From the NCBI GenBank assembly GCA_963843605.1, contig CAWJLA010000001.1:1775162-1839161 (forward strand): DNA of 64,000 bases. The letters are read 5' to 3'. Within the stretch, counting starts at the first letter, position 1; each line of letters begins with the position of its first letter. This document shows positions 52,443-61,866 of this stretch, one piece after another. The translations under genes and the position numbers were made by a program. The notes beneath the pieces are model-generated. The model saw only the letters and a list, made by a program, of their open reading frames with translations. It was not told the DNA's origin and made no database searches. The stretch is from FEN-1297 sp963843605 (GTDB lineage Bacteria; Bacteroidota; Ignavibacteria; Ignavibacteriales; Ignavibacteriaceae).

Positions 52443-55319
52443 CTACTTTAAGAGCATCATCTTTTTACTTTGAATGAATTTATTGCTTTGGATCCTGTAA
52501 ATGTAAAGACCGCTTGCCATTTTTGACGCGTCAAAGTTTACTTCAAAATAACCTGCTGGTCTGGTTTCATTAACCAGTACCGCGACTCTCTGACCGATAG
52601 CGTTATAAATCTCTATTTTCACATTCGATGCTTCCGGCAATGCAAACCTTATCCTTGTTGACGGATTAAAGGGATTGGGGTAGTTCTGATACAGGTTAAA
52701 ATGATCGGGGATGTCTTTACTTATTTTAACTATTCCGGTTGCCGCCATTACATAAATTTTAAATGTCTGCGTATCGGATCCGCCTTTGCCGTCTTCTACT
52801 TTGACAGTTACTGATGAACTTCCGAGATCACCCTGCTGAGGCGTTCCCTTAATAATGCCAGCTGTATCGTCAACTGTTAGCCATGAGGGACCGGAAACTT
52901 TACTGAACATTAAAGTATCGCCGTTAATATCGTCGGCTGATATTTTATATGAATACACAGTTCCGACATATGCAACAGTATCGGCAACTGATGTAATTAC
53001 CGGCGGAGTATTTAAACCCGGCGTATATTCGTCGGCTCCCATATCAGGCGTATTTGCGTCTCTCGGATTGCCGTCAATATCGTCGATGATTGCGGCAATA
53101 GGAGTTGCCTTTCCGTTCAATGCTGAAGATCTGACGTGGAGATTAGTGCTCGAAACAAATTGCGGATTTTCGGAGATCGATTTTGCATCTTTACTTGATG
53201 CGGTTTGGAGCGCTGCCAGATCGGTAATATCTCCGCCCCAATGCGCTAGCTTCGTGCCCGCGGAATATAAATCATTATAATCCGAAGTTCCGATTGCATC
53301 GGTATTGTTCACGTAATAAGCAACGCCGCCGCCGGTATTTGCAAAAATATTATTAACTACATTTATGCTGCTGCCGTTAACTGAATAAAAAGCTCTTGCA
53401 CTATTAACATCGCTGCTTGATACATATATGCTGTTGTAATAAACATCCAGATTTGATGTATTGGTTAAGTAAAGCCCGAAGTTACCGCCGCTTTTTACGG
53501 AAATAAAATTATTGGCAAGTAAACTTCTTTTACCTACAGGCGGATTACCTCCGGTACAGTTGGTAACAAAAAGTCCGTAAGACATGCCGGATAGTTTGTT
53601 CTTAGAAATCTGCAGGGCTCCGTTGCAGCTCTCTATATAGAAGTTATAATAGTTATCTTTAGTTGATTGGTTCATGCTTATCACCGGCGCATCGACATAT
53701 GATGCTCTTAGGGCTATGTAAGCAATGGATGAAAAATTATTTCCCGATATAACCAGTCCGGAGGAGTGATCACCGCTCAGCCCTGCAAAGTAAATCCCTG
53801 AACTGCCCCCAGCGAAAGTATTACCTGTAATAACTCTCTTAGTGAATAAAGAGGAAGCACTGTAGAGCAGTGTAAATGTATCTGAAGTGTTGTTGACGGG
53901 TGAACCGGCGAAGATATTATTGTTGAAAGCGATATCATCTGCGCCGCCCTCGATATCAACAATAAGTCCTCTTGCGGCAGTGGAAGAGTTATCGGCTCCC
54001 ATCGTAACATCCATAACTCTTAGATGATCCGTACCTCTGAGCTGCAGGATATAATTATCACTGTTGGTAGAAGCGACATGGAACCATACTACGTCATTGG
54101 GATTACCGCTCTGGGATTTAATAGTAACGGTATCGGAAGCACTGCTTCCGGGGATATCGATAATGCTGGCGTTCTCGTTATAGTTGCCGGATTTTATGTT
54201 GAAAGTAACCGGCGCTGAAATCCCTTTAAAAGACAGATCATCCAGAGCGCTTTTAATAGTATTGTAATCTCCCCCGGAACCGATGCTGTAGCTGCCTGCA
54301 AGCGGCGTGGCAACGGCTGCATCCGGAGTAAACTCAAAAGCACCGAGATCCGGTTTCGAGGCATTTCTGGCCGTGCCGTTAATATCGTCGGTGACGGCGG
54401 AAATAACCTGCGCCTTGCCGTTCACCCAGGCTGATGCCGGGGTCAGATCTGTATCGCTGGCAAAGTGAGGGAAGACGGAAATAGAGTGAGCGTCTTTACC
54501 GCTTGCGGTTTGAAAAGCCGTCAGATCCACACTGTTGCTTCCCCAGAAAGCCAGATAATTACCGGTAGTGAAAAGATCGTTATAATCGGATGAAGAAATA
54601 ATATTTGTATTATTAACGTAATAAGCCATCCCGCCGCCGGTATTGGCAAAGATATTATTAACTACATTTATACTGCTTCCGTTGACGGCATAGAAAGCTC
54701 TTGCGCTGTTAACGTCGGTACTGGTAACGTGAACACTGTTGTAGTAAATATCCTGATTAGAAGAGTTAACGATGTATAACCCGAAGTTGCCTCCGGAGGT
54801 GACAATGACGGAATTATTTGCTATCAAACCTCTTTTACCTACAGGCGGATTACCGCCTGCGCAGTTGGTAACAAAAAGTCCGTAAGACATGCCGGATAGT
54901 TTGTTCTTAGAAATCTGCAGGGCTCCGTTGCAGCTCTCTATATAAAAGTTATAATAGTTATCCTTAGCTGATTGGTTCATGCTTATCACCGGCGCATCGA
55001 CATATGATGCTCTTAGGGCCATGTAAGCAATGGATGAAAAATTATTTCCCGATATAACCAGTCCGGAAGAGTGATCACCGCTCATACCTGAGAAATAAAT
55101 CCCGGAGCTTCCGCCTGTGAAAGTATTACCTGTAATAACTCTCTTAGTGAATAAAGAGGAAGCACTGTAGAGCAGTGTAAATGTATCTGAAGTGTTGTTG
55201 ACGGGCGAACCGGCGAAGATATTATTGTTGAAAGCGATATCATCTGCGCCGCCCTCGATATCGACAATAAGTCCTCTTGCGGCAGTGGTAGAATTATCTG
55301 CGGCAAGAGTAATATCCAT
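52443..55319 (-). CDS. Beta-helix T9SS cargo, 3' part of a frameshifted gene
   Basis: The frame encodes two 435-residue units of right-handed beta-helix type (short turns such as GLVISGNNFSSIAY, INVVNNIFANTGGG, YYNSVHVTS), an Ig-like cadherin-type domain (about 760-860, PVITSVADTVAYVGTVYSY ... GSSSVTVKVEDG) and a T9SS sorting domain (YQNYPNPFNPSTRIRF ... SKKMMLLK). The apparent ATG at 55319 is internal (MDITLAADN is the middle of a unit, matching MDVTMGADN 435 residues later). The true start is in the next fragment (56977). The two frames join if one A is restored at 55533-55535, giving about 1,511 residues. Beta-helices of this kind often bind or cut polysaccharide; no catalytic motif was recognised. 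Confidence 0.82.
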   Translation of the reverse strand: MDITLAADNSTTAARGLIVDIEGGADDIAFNNNIFAGSPVNNTSDTFTLLYSASSLFTKRVITGNTFTGGSSGIYFSGMSGDHSSGLVISGNNFSSIAYMALRASYVDAPVISMNQSAKDNYYNFYIESCNGALQISKNKLSGMSYGLFVTNCAGGNPPVGKRGLIANNSVIVTSGGNFGLYIVNSSNQDIYYNSVHVTSTDVNSARAFYAVNGSSINVVNNIFANTGGGMAYYVNNTNIISSSDYNDLFTTGNYLAFWGSNSVDLTAFQTASGKDAHSISVFPHFASDTDLTPASAWVNGKAQVISAVTDDINGTARNASKPDLGAFEFTPDAAVATPLAGSYSIGSGGDYNTIKSALDDLSFKGISAPVTFNIKSGNYNENASIIDIPGSSASDTVTIKSQSGNPNDVVWFHVASTNSDNYILQLRGTDHLRVMDVTMGADNSSTAARGLIVDIEGGADDIAFNNNIFAGSPVNNTSDTFTLLYSASSLFTKRVITGNTFAGGSSGIYFAGLSGDHSSGLVISGNNFSSIAYIALRASYVDAPVISMNQSTKDNYYNFYIESCNGALQISKNKLSGMSYGLFVTNCTGGNPPVGKRSLLANNFISVKSGGNFGLYLTNTSNLDVYYNSIYVSSSDVNSARAFYSVNGSSINVVNNIFANTGGGVAYYVNNTDAIGTSDYNDLYSAGTKLAHWGGDITDLAALQTASSKDAKSISENPQFVSSTNLHVRSSALNGKATPIAAIIDDIDGNPRDANTPDMGADEYTPGLNTPPVITSVADTVAYVGTVYSYKISADDINGDTLMFSKVSGPSWLTVDDTAGIIKGTPQQGDLGSSSVTVKVEDGKGGSDTQTFKIYVMAATGIVKISKDIPDHFNLYQNYPNPFNPSTRIRFALPEASNVKIEIYNAIGQRVAVLVNETRPAGYFEVNFDASKMASGLYIYRIQSNKFIQSKKMMLLK

Positions 55320-56905
55320 AACTCTTAGATGATCCGTACCTCTGAGCTGCAGGATATAATTATCACTGTTGGTAGAAGCGACATGGAACCATACTACGTC
55401 ATTGGGATTACCGCTCTGGGATTTAATAGTAACGGTATCGGAAGCACTGCTTCCGGGGATATCGATAATGCTGGCGTTCTCGTTATAGTTGCCGGATTTT
55501 ATGTTGAAAGTAACCGGCGCTGAAATCCCTTTAAAGACAGATCATCCAGAGCGCTTTTAATAGTATTGTAATCTCCCCCGGAACCGATGCTGTAGCTGCC
55601 TGCAAGCGGCGTGGCAACGGCTGCATCCGGAGTAAACTCAAAAGCACCGAGATCCGGTTTCGAGGCATTTCTGGCCGTGCCGTTAATATCGTCGGTGACG
55701 GCGGAAATAACCTGCGCCTTGCCGTTCACCCAGGCTGATGCCGGGGTCAGATCTGTATCGCTGGCAAAGTGAGGGAAGACGGAAATAGAGTGAGCGTCTT
55801 TACCGCTTGCGGTTTGAAAAGCCGTCAGATCCACACTGTTGCTTCCCCAGAAAGCCAGATAATTACCGGTAGTGAAAAGATCGTTATAATCGGATGAAGA
55901 AATAATATTTGTATTATTAACGTAATAAGCCATCCCGCCGCCGGTATTGGCAAAGATATTATTAACTACATTTATACTGCTTCCGTTGACGGCATAGAAA
56001 GCTCTTGCGCTGTTAACGTCGGTACTGGTAACGTGAACACTGTTGTAGTATATATCCTGATTAGAAGAGTTAACGATGTATAACCCGAAGTTGCCTCCGG
56101 AGGTGACAATGACGGAATTATTTGCTATCAAACCTCTTTTACCTACGGGCGGATTACCGCCTGCGCAGTTGCTAACGTAAAGTCCGTAAGACATGCCGGA
56201 TAGTTTGTTCTTAGAAATCTGCAGAGCGCCGTTGCAGCTCTCTATATAAAAGTTATAATAGTTATCCTTTTCGGATTCATTTGAATTAAGTTTTAATCCG
56301 TCGATATATATAAGCCGTACTGCCATATAAGTAAGCGAAGAAAACTTATTCCCGGTAATTTCCACACCTGTTGAATGCAGATCATTAATACCGTACAGAT
56401 TTATGCCGGTTGAACCCTGACTGAAATCATTGTTCATAATTTTCAGGTTATTAAAGGTCGTATTGTAAGAGTAAACCGTTGTGAGCCGATCGGATGTTGA
56501 ATTATTTGTAGAACCTACGATTATATTATCCGAAATATTTATATCGTGAGAACTGTTGCTGATATTAAGTACTATTCCGTAATCTGTTCCTGTAGCCGTA
56601 AAAGTCAATTTATGAAAATTTATATAGCCGGCGTTATTTAAATTGACAACATAGTTATTGCTGTCGGCAGTTGCCGTAAAATAAATTACTACATCCGAAG
56701 CATTACCCGATTGTGATTGAAAAGTGATTGTATTGGTTGAGCTTGCTCCTGTAATTTTACCTATAACAAATTTTTCATTATAGTTACCCGATTTTACATT
56801 AAACGTAACCGCCCCGTTTACACCCTGTGAAGATAACGCGCTTACTGCCGCACCGAATGTTGTATAATTGCCCCCGGACCCGATTGTATAATTCCCTGAT
56901 AATTG
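53010..56905 (-). repeat. Near-identical tandem repeat array, unit about 1,305 bp, three units
   Basis: The units start at LSGNYTIGSGGNYTT (about 56905), then LAGSYSIGSGGDYN twice (about 55605 and 54303). Matching blocks, such as GACATGCCGGATAG at 53581, 54886 and 56190, are spaced 1,305 and 1,304 bases apart; the missing base is the frameshift. Units 1 and 2 are almost identical over long stretches (54230-55000 against 55526-56260), while the outermost parts differ. Recent expansion or gene conversion is likely. Such arrays are also prone to assembly collapse. Confidence 0.85.
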
Positions 56906-56977
56906 AGCCATTAAACATGACTGAAGCAGAAAAAATAAAAAAAACAATTTAAAGTAGATTTGTCTTGAAGGATTCAT
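55499..56977 (-). CDS. Beta-helix T9SS cargo, 5' part with signal peptide
   Basis: A signal peptide (MNPSRQIYFKLFFLFFLLQSCLMAQ) leads into the first beta-helix unit (LSGNYTIGSGGNYTTFGAAV ...) and the beginning of the second (LAGSYSIGSGGDYNTIKSALDDLS). After that the frame reads KGFQRRLLST and stops. The matching part of the next unit continues FKGISAPVTFNIKSGNYNE instead. The DNA differs only by AAA here (55533-55535) against AAAA at 54238-54241. One missing A thus explains the early stop. As annotated, the fragment would be secreted but lack the sorting domain. Confidence 0.82.
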   Translation of the reverse strand: MNPSRQIYFKLFFLFFLLQSCLMAQLSGNYTIGSGGNYTTFGAAVSALSSQGVNGAVTFNVKSGNYNEKFVIGKITGASSTNTITFQSQSGNASDVVIYFTATADSNNYVVNLNNAGYINFHKLTFTATGTDYGIVLNISNSSHDINISDNIIVGSTNNSTSDRLTTVYSYNTTFNNLKIMNNDFSQGSTGINLYGINDLHSTGVEITGNKFSSLTYMAVRLIYIDGLKLNSNESEKDNYYNFYIESCNGALQISKNKLSGMSYGLYVSNCAGGNPPVGKRGLIANNSVIVTSGGNFGLYIVNSSNQDIYYNSVHVTSTDVNSARAFYAVNGSSINVVNNIFANTGGGMAYYVNNTNIISSSDYNDLFTTGNYLAFWGSNSVDLTAFQTASGKDAHSISVFPHFASDTDLTPASAWVNGKAQVISAVTDDINGTARNASKPDLGAFEFTPDAAVATPLAGSYSIGSGGDYNTIKSALDDLSLKGFQRRLLST

Positions 56978-57396
56978 TGCCTCACTCCTATTAATTAGTT
57001 AGTAATGACAGTTATTTATTTCTTACTTATTAAAACACTTAGAATTAAAATTTGCCGGCGTAATTAATTACGGTTTATACGAATGCATTAGATAATAAGA
57101 GATAATGCGGCTGAGGCGGCGGCCCGGCTAATTTGTTTTTCATACTTCACTGAAATTTCAGGAATACATTTAGCAATACCATGAAGACTGACAGAATAAT
57201 TATTCCGGCAATTGTAATAATCAGTACGGTGAATAATTTCTCTTTTCTTCTTATCCGTTCAAGATTTTTATTCAAGATTATTGCTTTAAATGTTTGGGAA
57301 TTGATACATGTGAAGGTAAATTTAGAAATGCAGCTTTGCTACCGAATATGTTGCAAAGTTTAGCGGAATTGTTGCAAAATGAAAAACAGGCTTAAT
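56978..57396. promoter_or_regulatory. 419-base intergenic region between two minus-strand genes
   Basis: It holds the promoter for the beta-helix gene and the 3' side of the hybrid sensor gene. A direct repeat TGTTGCAAA (57350-57358 and 57371-57379) may be an operator half-site pair, but this is weak. A 60-codon frame on the plus strand (57181-57363) has no supporting features. No terminator-like hairpin was noted. Confidence 0.35.
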
Positions 57397-59712
57397 TTAA
57401 GCTAATTTCCGCGCGAATTCGGATGGAAGGCAGTTAAATAGCTGCTGGAATGCTTTTGAAAAATGAGATGGGCTGTTAAAACCCACGGCAAACGCAATCT
57501 GGGTTATGCTTAATTTTTTTTCTGCTAAAAGCTGAGCGGCTTTTTTTAATCTTACTATCCTTAAAAATTCACCCGGAGCCTGCCCGGTTAGGGCAGTTAA
57601 TTTACGGTGAAGTTGGCTGCGGCTGACAAACATTTCCTGTGCAAATGATTCCGAATCAAAATCCGGATTGTCTAAATTTGTTTCCGCAATTTTAATAGCA
57701 TTTAGTATGAATTCATTATCGATGTTTGAAATTTTTGAAGTATCCGGTTTAAAATTAATTTCCCGGCTGAACCTTTCGCGCAAAAGTTTTCTTTGTTCGA
57801 GTAGATTTTTGATCCTGACAATCAATTCCTTTGAATCGAAAGGCTTGGTTAAATAATCGTCGGCGCCGGTTTCAAGTCCTTCTAATTTACTTTCCTTTGA
57901 AGCTTTGGCGGTTAAGAGGATTAGCGGGATATGACTTGTCTCCCAGTTTGTTTTTATTTCTCTGCAGAACTCTATTCCGTCTCTACCGGGCATCATAATA
58001 TCGCTGATAATAAGATCAATAGAATTTTCAGAGGCAGCGGAAATTCCTTCATCGCAGTTTTTTGACTGGAGGATATTATAATCATGTTTAAGTATATCCG
58101 ATAAATAAATTCTGACATCCTCCGAATCTTCTACGATAAGTATTGTGGATATTTCTTTGCTTTTTCTAGGTATGTTCTGAACAGGTATGTCCTCGTTTTC
58201 CGCGGAATTTATTTCATGTCCGTGATATTTCTTTGGCATTAGATTATTCTCTTCCGGGTTTTGTTCAACGCCGCCTGTTTTTTCGTTATCGCTAAGATAA
58301 GAACCGGAAAGCGGAATTCGAATAATAAATTCTGTTCCCGAATATTCCCGGCTTTTAACCGAGATATTCCATTTATGCAGTTCAATGAGTTCTTTAACAA
58401 GCGACAGACCGATTCCGGATCCGCCGTAGACTTTTCTGGACGAATCGTCCACCTGAAAAAATCTGTCGAAGATTTTGTTAATTTTGTCGGCGGGAATTCC
58501 GATCCCGGTGTCGGATATTTTTATCTCTGCAAAATCATTTCCTTTAAATTTTATTTTTTCCGCCTGAACGGTTATGCTTCCGCCGGCCGGAGTAAATTTA
58601 AAAGCATTAGAGAGAAGATTGTTTACAATCTTTTCGAACTTATCCCTGTCGATCCATGCGTTTATATTTTCCTCCGGAAGACGCAAAGATAATTCCACTC
58701 CCTTTAATTCGGTAAGAGTTTCAAAGGATGATACAAACCCTCTCAGCAGGCTGATAAGATTTTCCTGCTTGGCTTTCAAAGGTATTGACGCGGCTTCAAG
58801 CTGAGTGAGTTCCAGAAGCTGGTCGATTAAATTCTGCAGCTTTTCCGTGTTTCTGTAAATTAATTTATAATTCTCGTCGTTTCCAGCATCCTTACTTTTA
58901 AAAGCAAGTCGTTCAAGCGGACCTTTGATCAGCATCAGCGGTGTCCGGAACTCATGCGATAGGTTCGCAAAAAAGCGGGATTTCATATTATCGATTTCTT
59001 TTTGTTTCTTTGCCTCAAACTCGTGCATCTTAAGTTCTTTGCGAAGCAGCATTCTGTTTTTCTCAAACCGTCTTATTGCCAGCAGGCCGAGCACTATAAG
59101 CGAAACATATAGTACATATGCCCATTCGGTGCGCCACCAGGGCGATTTTATTGTTACGCGCAGCGAAGTGTAGCGGTTATTCCAGATCCCGTCGCTGTTT
59201 GTGGCTTTCACTTTAAATGTATAAGTGCCGGGATATAAATTCGTGTAAGTAACATAACGCCTGGAACCGCTGTAGATCCATTCTTTATCGAATCCTTCCA
59301 TCTTATATGCATACCGTACCGACCCGGGTGAGTTAAAATCCAATGCGGAAAATTTAAATGAAAAAACATTTTGTTCGAACGCAGGATAAACTTCCTTTGC
59401 GCCGATGATATTGGTTTTTAAAGGTGAACTTTCATCTACTTTGACGGGCTGATTAAATATTTCAAAACCGGTTATTAATACGGGCGGAGAATATGCCGAT
59501 TGATTAATGTCTCCCGGCTTAAAGATATTCAATCCCGACGTACTCCCGAAAAATAAAATTCCGTTTTCGGTTCCGCATGCCGAATTCTGGTTAAAAATAT
59601 TTCCGTTTAATCCGTCTGCTACCGAAAAATTAGTAAATTTGTTTTGCCTAATATTTAAAAATGAAAGTCCCGCGCCTGTGCCGATCCAAAGGTTTCCGTC
59701 TTTATCCTGCAC
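57397..59712 (-). CDS. Hybrid two-component sensor, 3' part (Y_Y_Y, kinase, receiver, AraC HTH)
   Basis: This fragment carries the last sensor propeller blades (DKDGNLWIGTGAGLSF), a Y_Y_Y domain (about 115-185, FSALDFNSPGSVRYAYKMEG), a membrane helix (about 196-212), and HisKA with the H box FFANLSHEFRTPLM (about 247-260). HATPase (NLLSNAFKFT, GSGIGLSLVKEL), a receiver domain (LIVEDSEDVRIYL, DLIISDIMMPG, LTAKAS) and an AraC-type HTH (ITQIAFAVGFNSPSHFSKAF, about 735-754) follow. In Bacteroidetes such hybrid proteins sense polysaccharide fragments and control nearby glycan or surface-protein genes. The real start is at 61617; the frame continues upstream of 59712 as ...NVNDGLADNNIESIV and is broken at 59872-59874. 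Confidence 0.88.
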   Translation of the reverse strand: MQDKDGNLWIGTGAGLSFLNIRQNKFTNFSVADGLNGNIFNQNSACGTENGILFFGSTSGLNIFKPGDINQSAYSPPVLITGFEIFNQPVKVDESSPLKTNIIGAKEVYPAFEQNVFSFKFSALDFNSPGSVRYAYKMEGFDKEWIYSGSRRYVTYTNLYPGTYTFKVKATNSDGIWNNRYTSLRVTIKSPWWRTEWAYVLYVSLIVLGLLAIRRFEKNRMLLRKELKMHEFEAKKQKEIDNMKSRFFANLSHEFRTPLMLIKGPLERLAFKSKDAGNDENYKLIYRNTEKLQNLIDQLLELTQLEAASIPLKAKQENLISLLRGFVSSFETLTELKGVELSLRLPEENINAWIDRDKFEKIVNNLLSNAFKFTPAGGSITVQAEKIKFKGNDFAEIKISDTGIGIPADKINKIFDRFFQVDDSSRKVYGGSGIGLSLVKELIELHKWNISVKSREYSGTEFIIRIPLSGSYLSDNEKTGGVEQNPEENNLMPKKYHGHEINSAENEDIPVQNIPRKSKEISTILIVEDSEDVRIYLSDILKHDYNILQSKNCDEGISAASENSIDLIISDIMMPGRDGIEFCREIKTNWETSHIPLILLTAKASKESKLEGLETGADDYLTKPFDSKELIVRIKNLLEQRKLLRERFSREINFKPDTSKISNIDNEFILNAIKIAETNLDNPDFDSESFAQEMFVSRSQLHRKLTALTGQAPGEFLRIVRLKKAAQLLAEKKLSITQIAFAVGFNSPSHFSKAFQQLFNCLPSEFARKLA

Positions 59713-59824
59713 TATGCTTTCAATATTGTTATCGGCAAGACCGTCGTTAACGTTATAATGCGTTATTTCCGGTTTTAAGTTTGAATATTTATTTGTTCCG
59801 CTGCCATTCTTAATTACGAATCTA

Positions 59825-60148
59825 TCAAGACCATCCCCCGTGCCGATCCATAATATCGTTTTGTTTTCTTGCCCTGTTCAGCCTGTCCTGAGATTCCGAT
59901 ATGCAATTAATATTATTGCTGATTAAGCCGTCTGCTTCGAACCGTATAAAATTTTTGCCGGTTTCGTTAAACAAATTTAATCCGCCTCCCCATGTTCCGA
60001 TCCAGATTCTGCCTTGGGAATCTTCGTAAATTGTCCAGACATCGTTATAGCTTAAACTCGCTGGATTTTCGGGTTCATTTACAAAATATTTTATTTCTCC
60101 TGTTACGGTATTCATGCGCGCTAGACCGGTGCCCAGAATCCCATCCAC
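59825..60148 (-). CDS. Hybrid two-component sensor, short middle fragment
   Basis: This 107-codon frame encodes two propeller blades (ARMNTVTGEIKYFVNEPENP; VWTIYEDSQGRIWIGTWGGG) that belong between the two larger pieces. On the left of the protein it joins the 498-residue fragment through TLWMGFW-GTGLARMN, if CCC at 60132-60134 is read as CCCC. On its right it joins ENKTILWIGTGDGLDRF, if CCC at 59872-59874 is read as CC. The first eight codons overlap the neighbour in another frame and are not real, as is the tail after ISESQD. It is not an independent gene. Confidence 0.75.
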   Translation of the reverse strand: MDGILGTGLARMNTVTGEIKYFVNEPENPASLSYNDVWTIYEDSQGRIWIGTWGGGLNLFNETGKNFIRFEADGLISNNINCISESQDRLNRARKQNDIMDRHGGWS

Positions 60149-61617
60149 AGGGTACCGTTTCTGTCCTGTGTAATCGATTTTATATAATTATATGCCGAAA
60201 CAGCTTGAGGCCTGTTTTTTAAATTAACCGGTTTTATAATCCCGGATTTCAAGTCGAGCATCTTAAGACCGTCGCCGTATGTTGAGATCCATAATTTGTT
60301 TCCGGCGCCCCGGGCAATCGACCAGATGTGCATGGCAGACGTCTTGTTAAATTTACGTACAATGCTTTGTCCGCCGGTTTGTAAATAATACAAACCGTTG
60401 TTTGTCCCGAGCCAAACGGTTCCGTTTTCCGATTGTGTAATTGCCCCTATGTTACGGTAAAACAATTCATCGATTCCGCGTACATTTTTAGAATACTGGA
60501 ACAGATAATTAAACTTAACCCTTTTGTGTGAAAAAAAATTTATTCCGTTGTTTGTTCCGATCCATACTACGTCTGAACGGTCTTTGTATAGAAAATTTAT
60601 CTGGTTGCTTACTATTCCGTTCTCATTTCCTACTTCATTTGAAAACCGTTCCGATAATTCAGACGACATATTTATTCGCAGCAGTCCGCCGTAAGTGCCT
60701 ATCCAAATAATTCTGTCGCCTCCGACCGAGTCTTCCATGATTGAACTTATACTGTTGCCCAGACTTAACTTTGTATCGGCCGGAATCTTAACCCGAGAAA
60801 GTGAATTACTTTCCGAATTATATTTTGTTAAGCCGCTTAATGTGCATATCCAGATGTAGTTATTATCGTAATTTGATTTTGTAATACTCCAGATTAAATT
60901 ATTGCTCAGACTTTGTTCGTTATCCTGTTCGCTGTAGAAGCGCTCGAAAGGCTTTTGAGGCGAGCCCGGTTCAAAAATGTTTAACCCGTTGTAAGTGCCG
61001 ACCAGAATCCTTCCGGAATTATCTTCGCAAACGGAAGTTACGTAGTTGTTGCTCAATGATTTGTAATTCTCTTTTTGATTGTGCCAGTGCTCGAATTTTT
61101 TACTCTCTAAAGAGAAACGGTACAGGCCGTCTTTATAAGTGCCGATCCACAAATTGTTTTTACTGTCTTCATAAATACAGGTAATACTGTTGCCTTTTAT
61201 TTTTGCCGAAGGAAGTGTTATTCGCTTAAATTTTTCGGTGGAAGGATTATAACAATTAAGCTCGCCGTTTTTTGTACCTACCCAAATTTGTCCTTTGCGG
61301 TCTTCAAATAACGACCAGATGCCGTTGTCGGAAATTGAATTGGTATCGTTGGGATCCTTTTTATATACTTTAAATTCATATCCGTCAAAACGGTTTAATC
61401 CGTTCTCCGTACCGAACCATAACAATCCCGACTTGTCCTGCAGTATTGCATTTACAACATTTGAAGAAAGTCCGTTTTCTACGTTTAATTTTCCGAACAC
61501 AAAATTAGAATGATACTTCTGCCCGAAAACAAGACCGTTTGAAACCGGAGACGGATTAAAAAATAAAACCGTAAAAAGCCACGATATATAAACGTAACAT
61601 GACCTTAAAGCATTCAT
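60121..61617 (-). CDS. Hybrid two-component sensor, 5' part (periplasmic propeller)
   Basis: A signal peptide or anchor (about 1-30, CYVYISWLFTVLFF) is followed by seven or more Reg_prop propeller blades, each with 'I.(E/Q)D..G..W(I/V)GT..GL..(F/Y)' such as ILQDKSGLLWFGTENGLNRF and LFEDRKGQIWVGTKNGEL. This is the periplasmic sensing half of a hybrid two-component system. The frame stops at APV* (60121), in the middle of a blade, because of a one-base loss at 60132-60134. Joined with the two downstream pieces (indels -1 and +1) it gives 1,406 residues, the usual size of this family. Confidence 0.85.
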   Translation of the reverse strand: MNALRSCYVYISWLFTVLFFNPSPVSNGLVFGQKYHSNFVFGKLNVENGLSSNVVNAILQDKSGLLWFGTENGLNRFDGYEFKVYKKDPNDTNSISDNGIWSLFEDRKGQIWVGTKNGELNCYNPSTEKFKRITLPSAKIKGNSITCIYEDSKNNLWIGTYKDGLYRFSLESKKFEHWHNQKENYKSLSNNYVTSVCEDNSGRILVGTYNGLNIFEPGSPQKPFERFYSEQDNEQSLSNNLIWSITKSNYDNNYIWICTLSGLTKYNSESNSLSRVKIPADTKLSLGNSISSIMEDSVGGDRIIWIGTYGGLLRINMSSELSERFSNEVGNENGIVSNQINFLYKDRSDVVWIGTNNGINFFSHKRVKFNYLFQYSKNVRGIDELFYRNIGAITQSENGTVWLGTNNGLYYLQTGGQSIVRKFNKTSAMHIWSIARGAGNKLWISTYGDGLKMLDLKSGIIKPVNLKNRPQAVSAYNYIKSITQDRNGTLWMGFWAPV

Positions 61618-61866
61618 TTCCGGCCAAATATTATTGTGACTGATTAGGAGAGAATTGTTCGAAGAATCTACTATAAAGACGTTTCAGACGCAATAAGAAT
61701 TTTTAATTGATAACAGCAATTATAATGCGTGTAAAGAGTAAATATACCGCGAGTTAGGCAGATAGTATTTTAATACCGTACGACGTGAATTGTATATCGT
61801 ATTTAGATCAGGTCAATTAATTTTAACCTGATAACCGAACTATTTTTCCAAATCAGTTATTTCCTT

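Noticed and set aside
54024..55523. Two identical 64-codon plus-strand frames (54024-54218 and 55329-55523)
   Set aside because: They are antisense shadows that repeat only because the beta-helix gene is tandemly duplicated.
57181..57363. 60-codon plus-strand frame with a hydrophobic start
   Set aside because: No ribosome-binding site, no recognisable domain, and odd residue use; it lies in a promoter-like gap.
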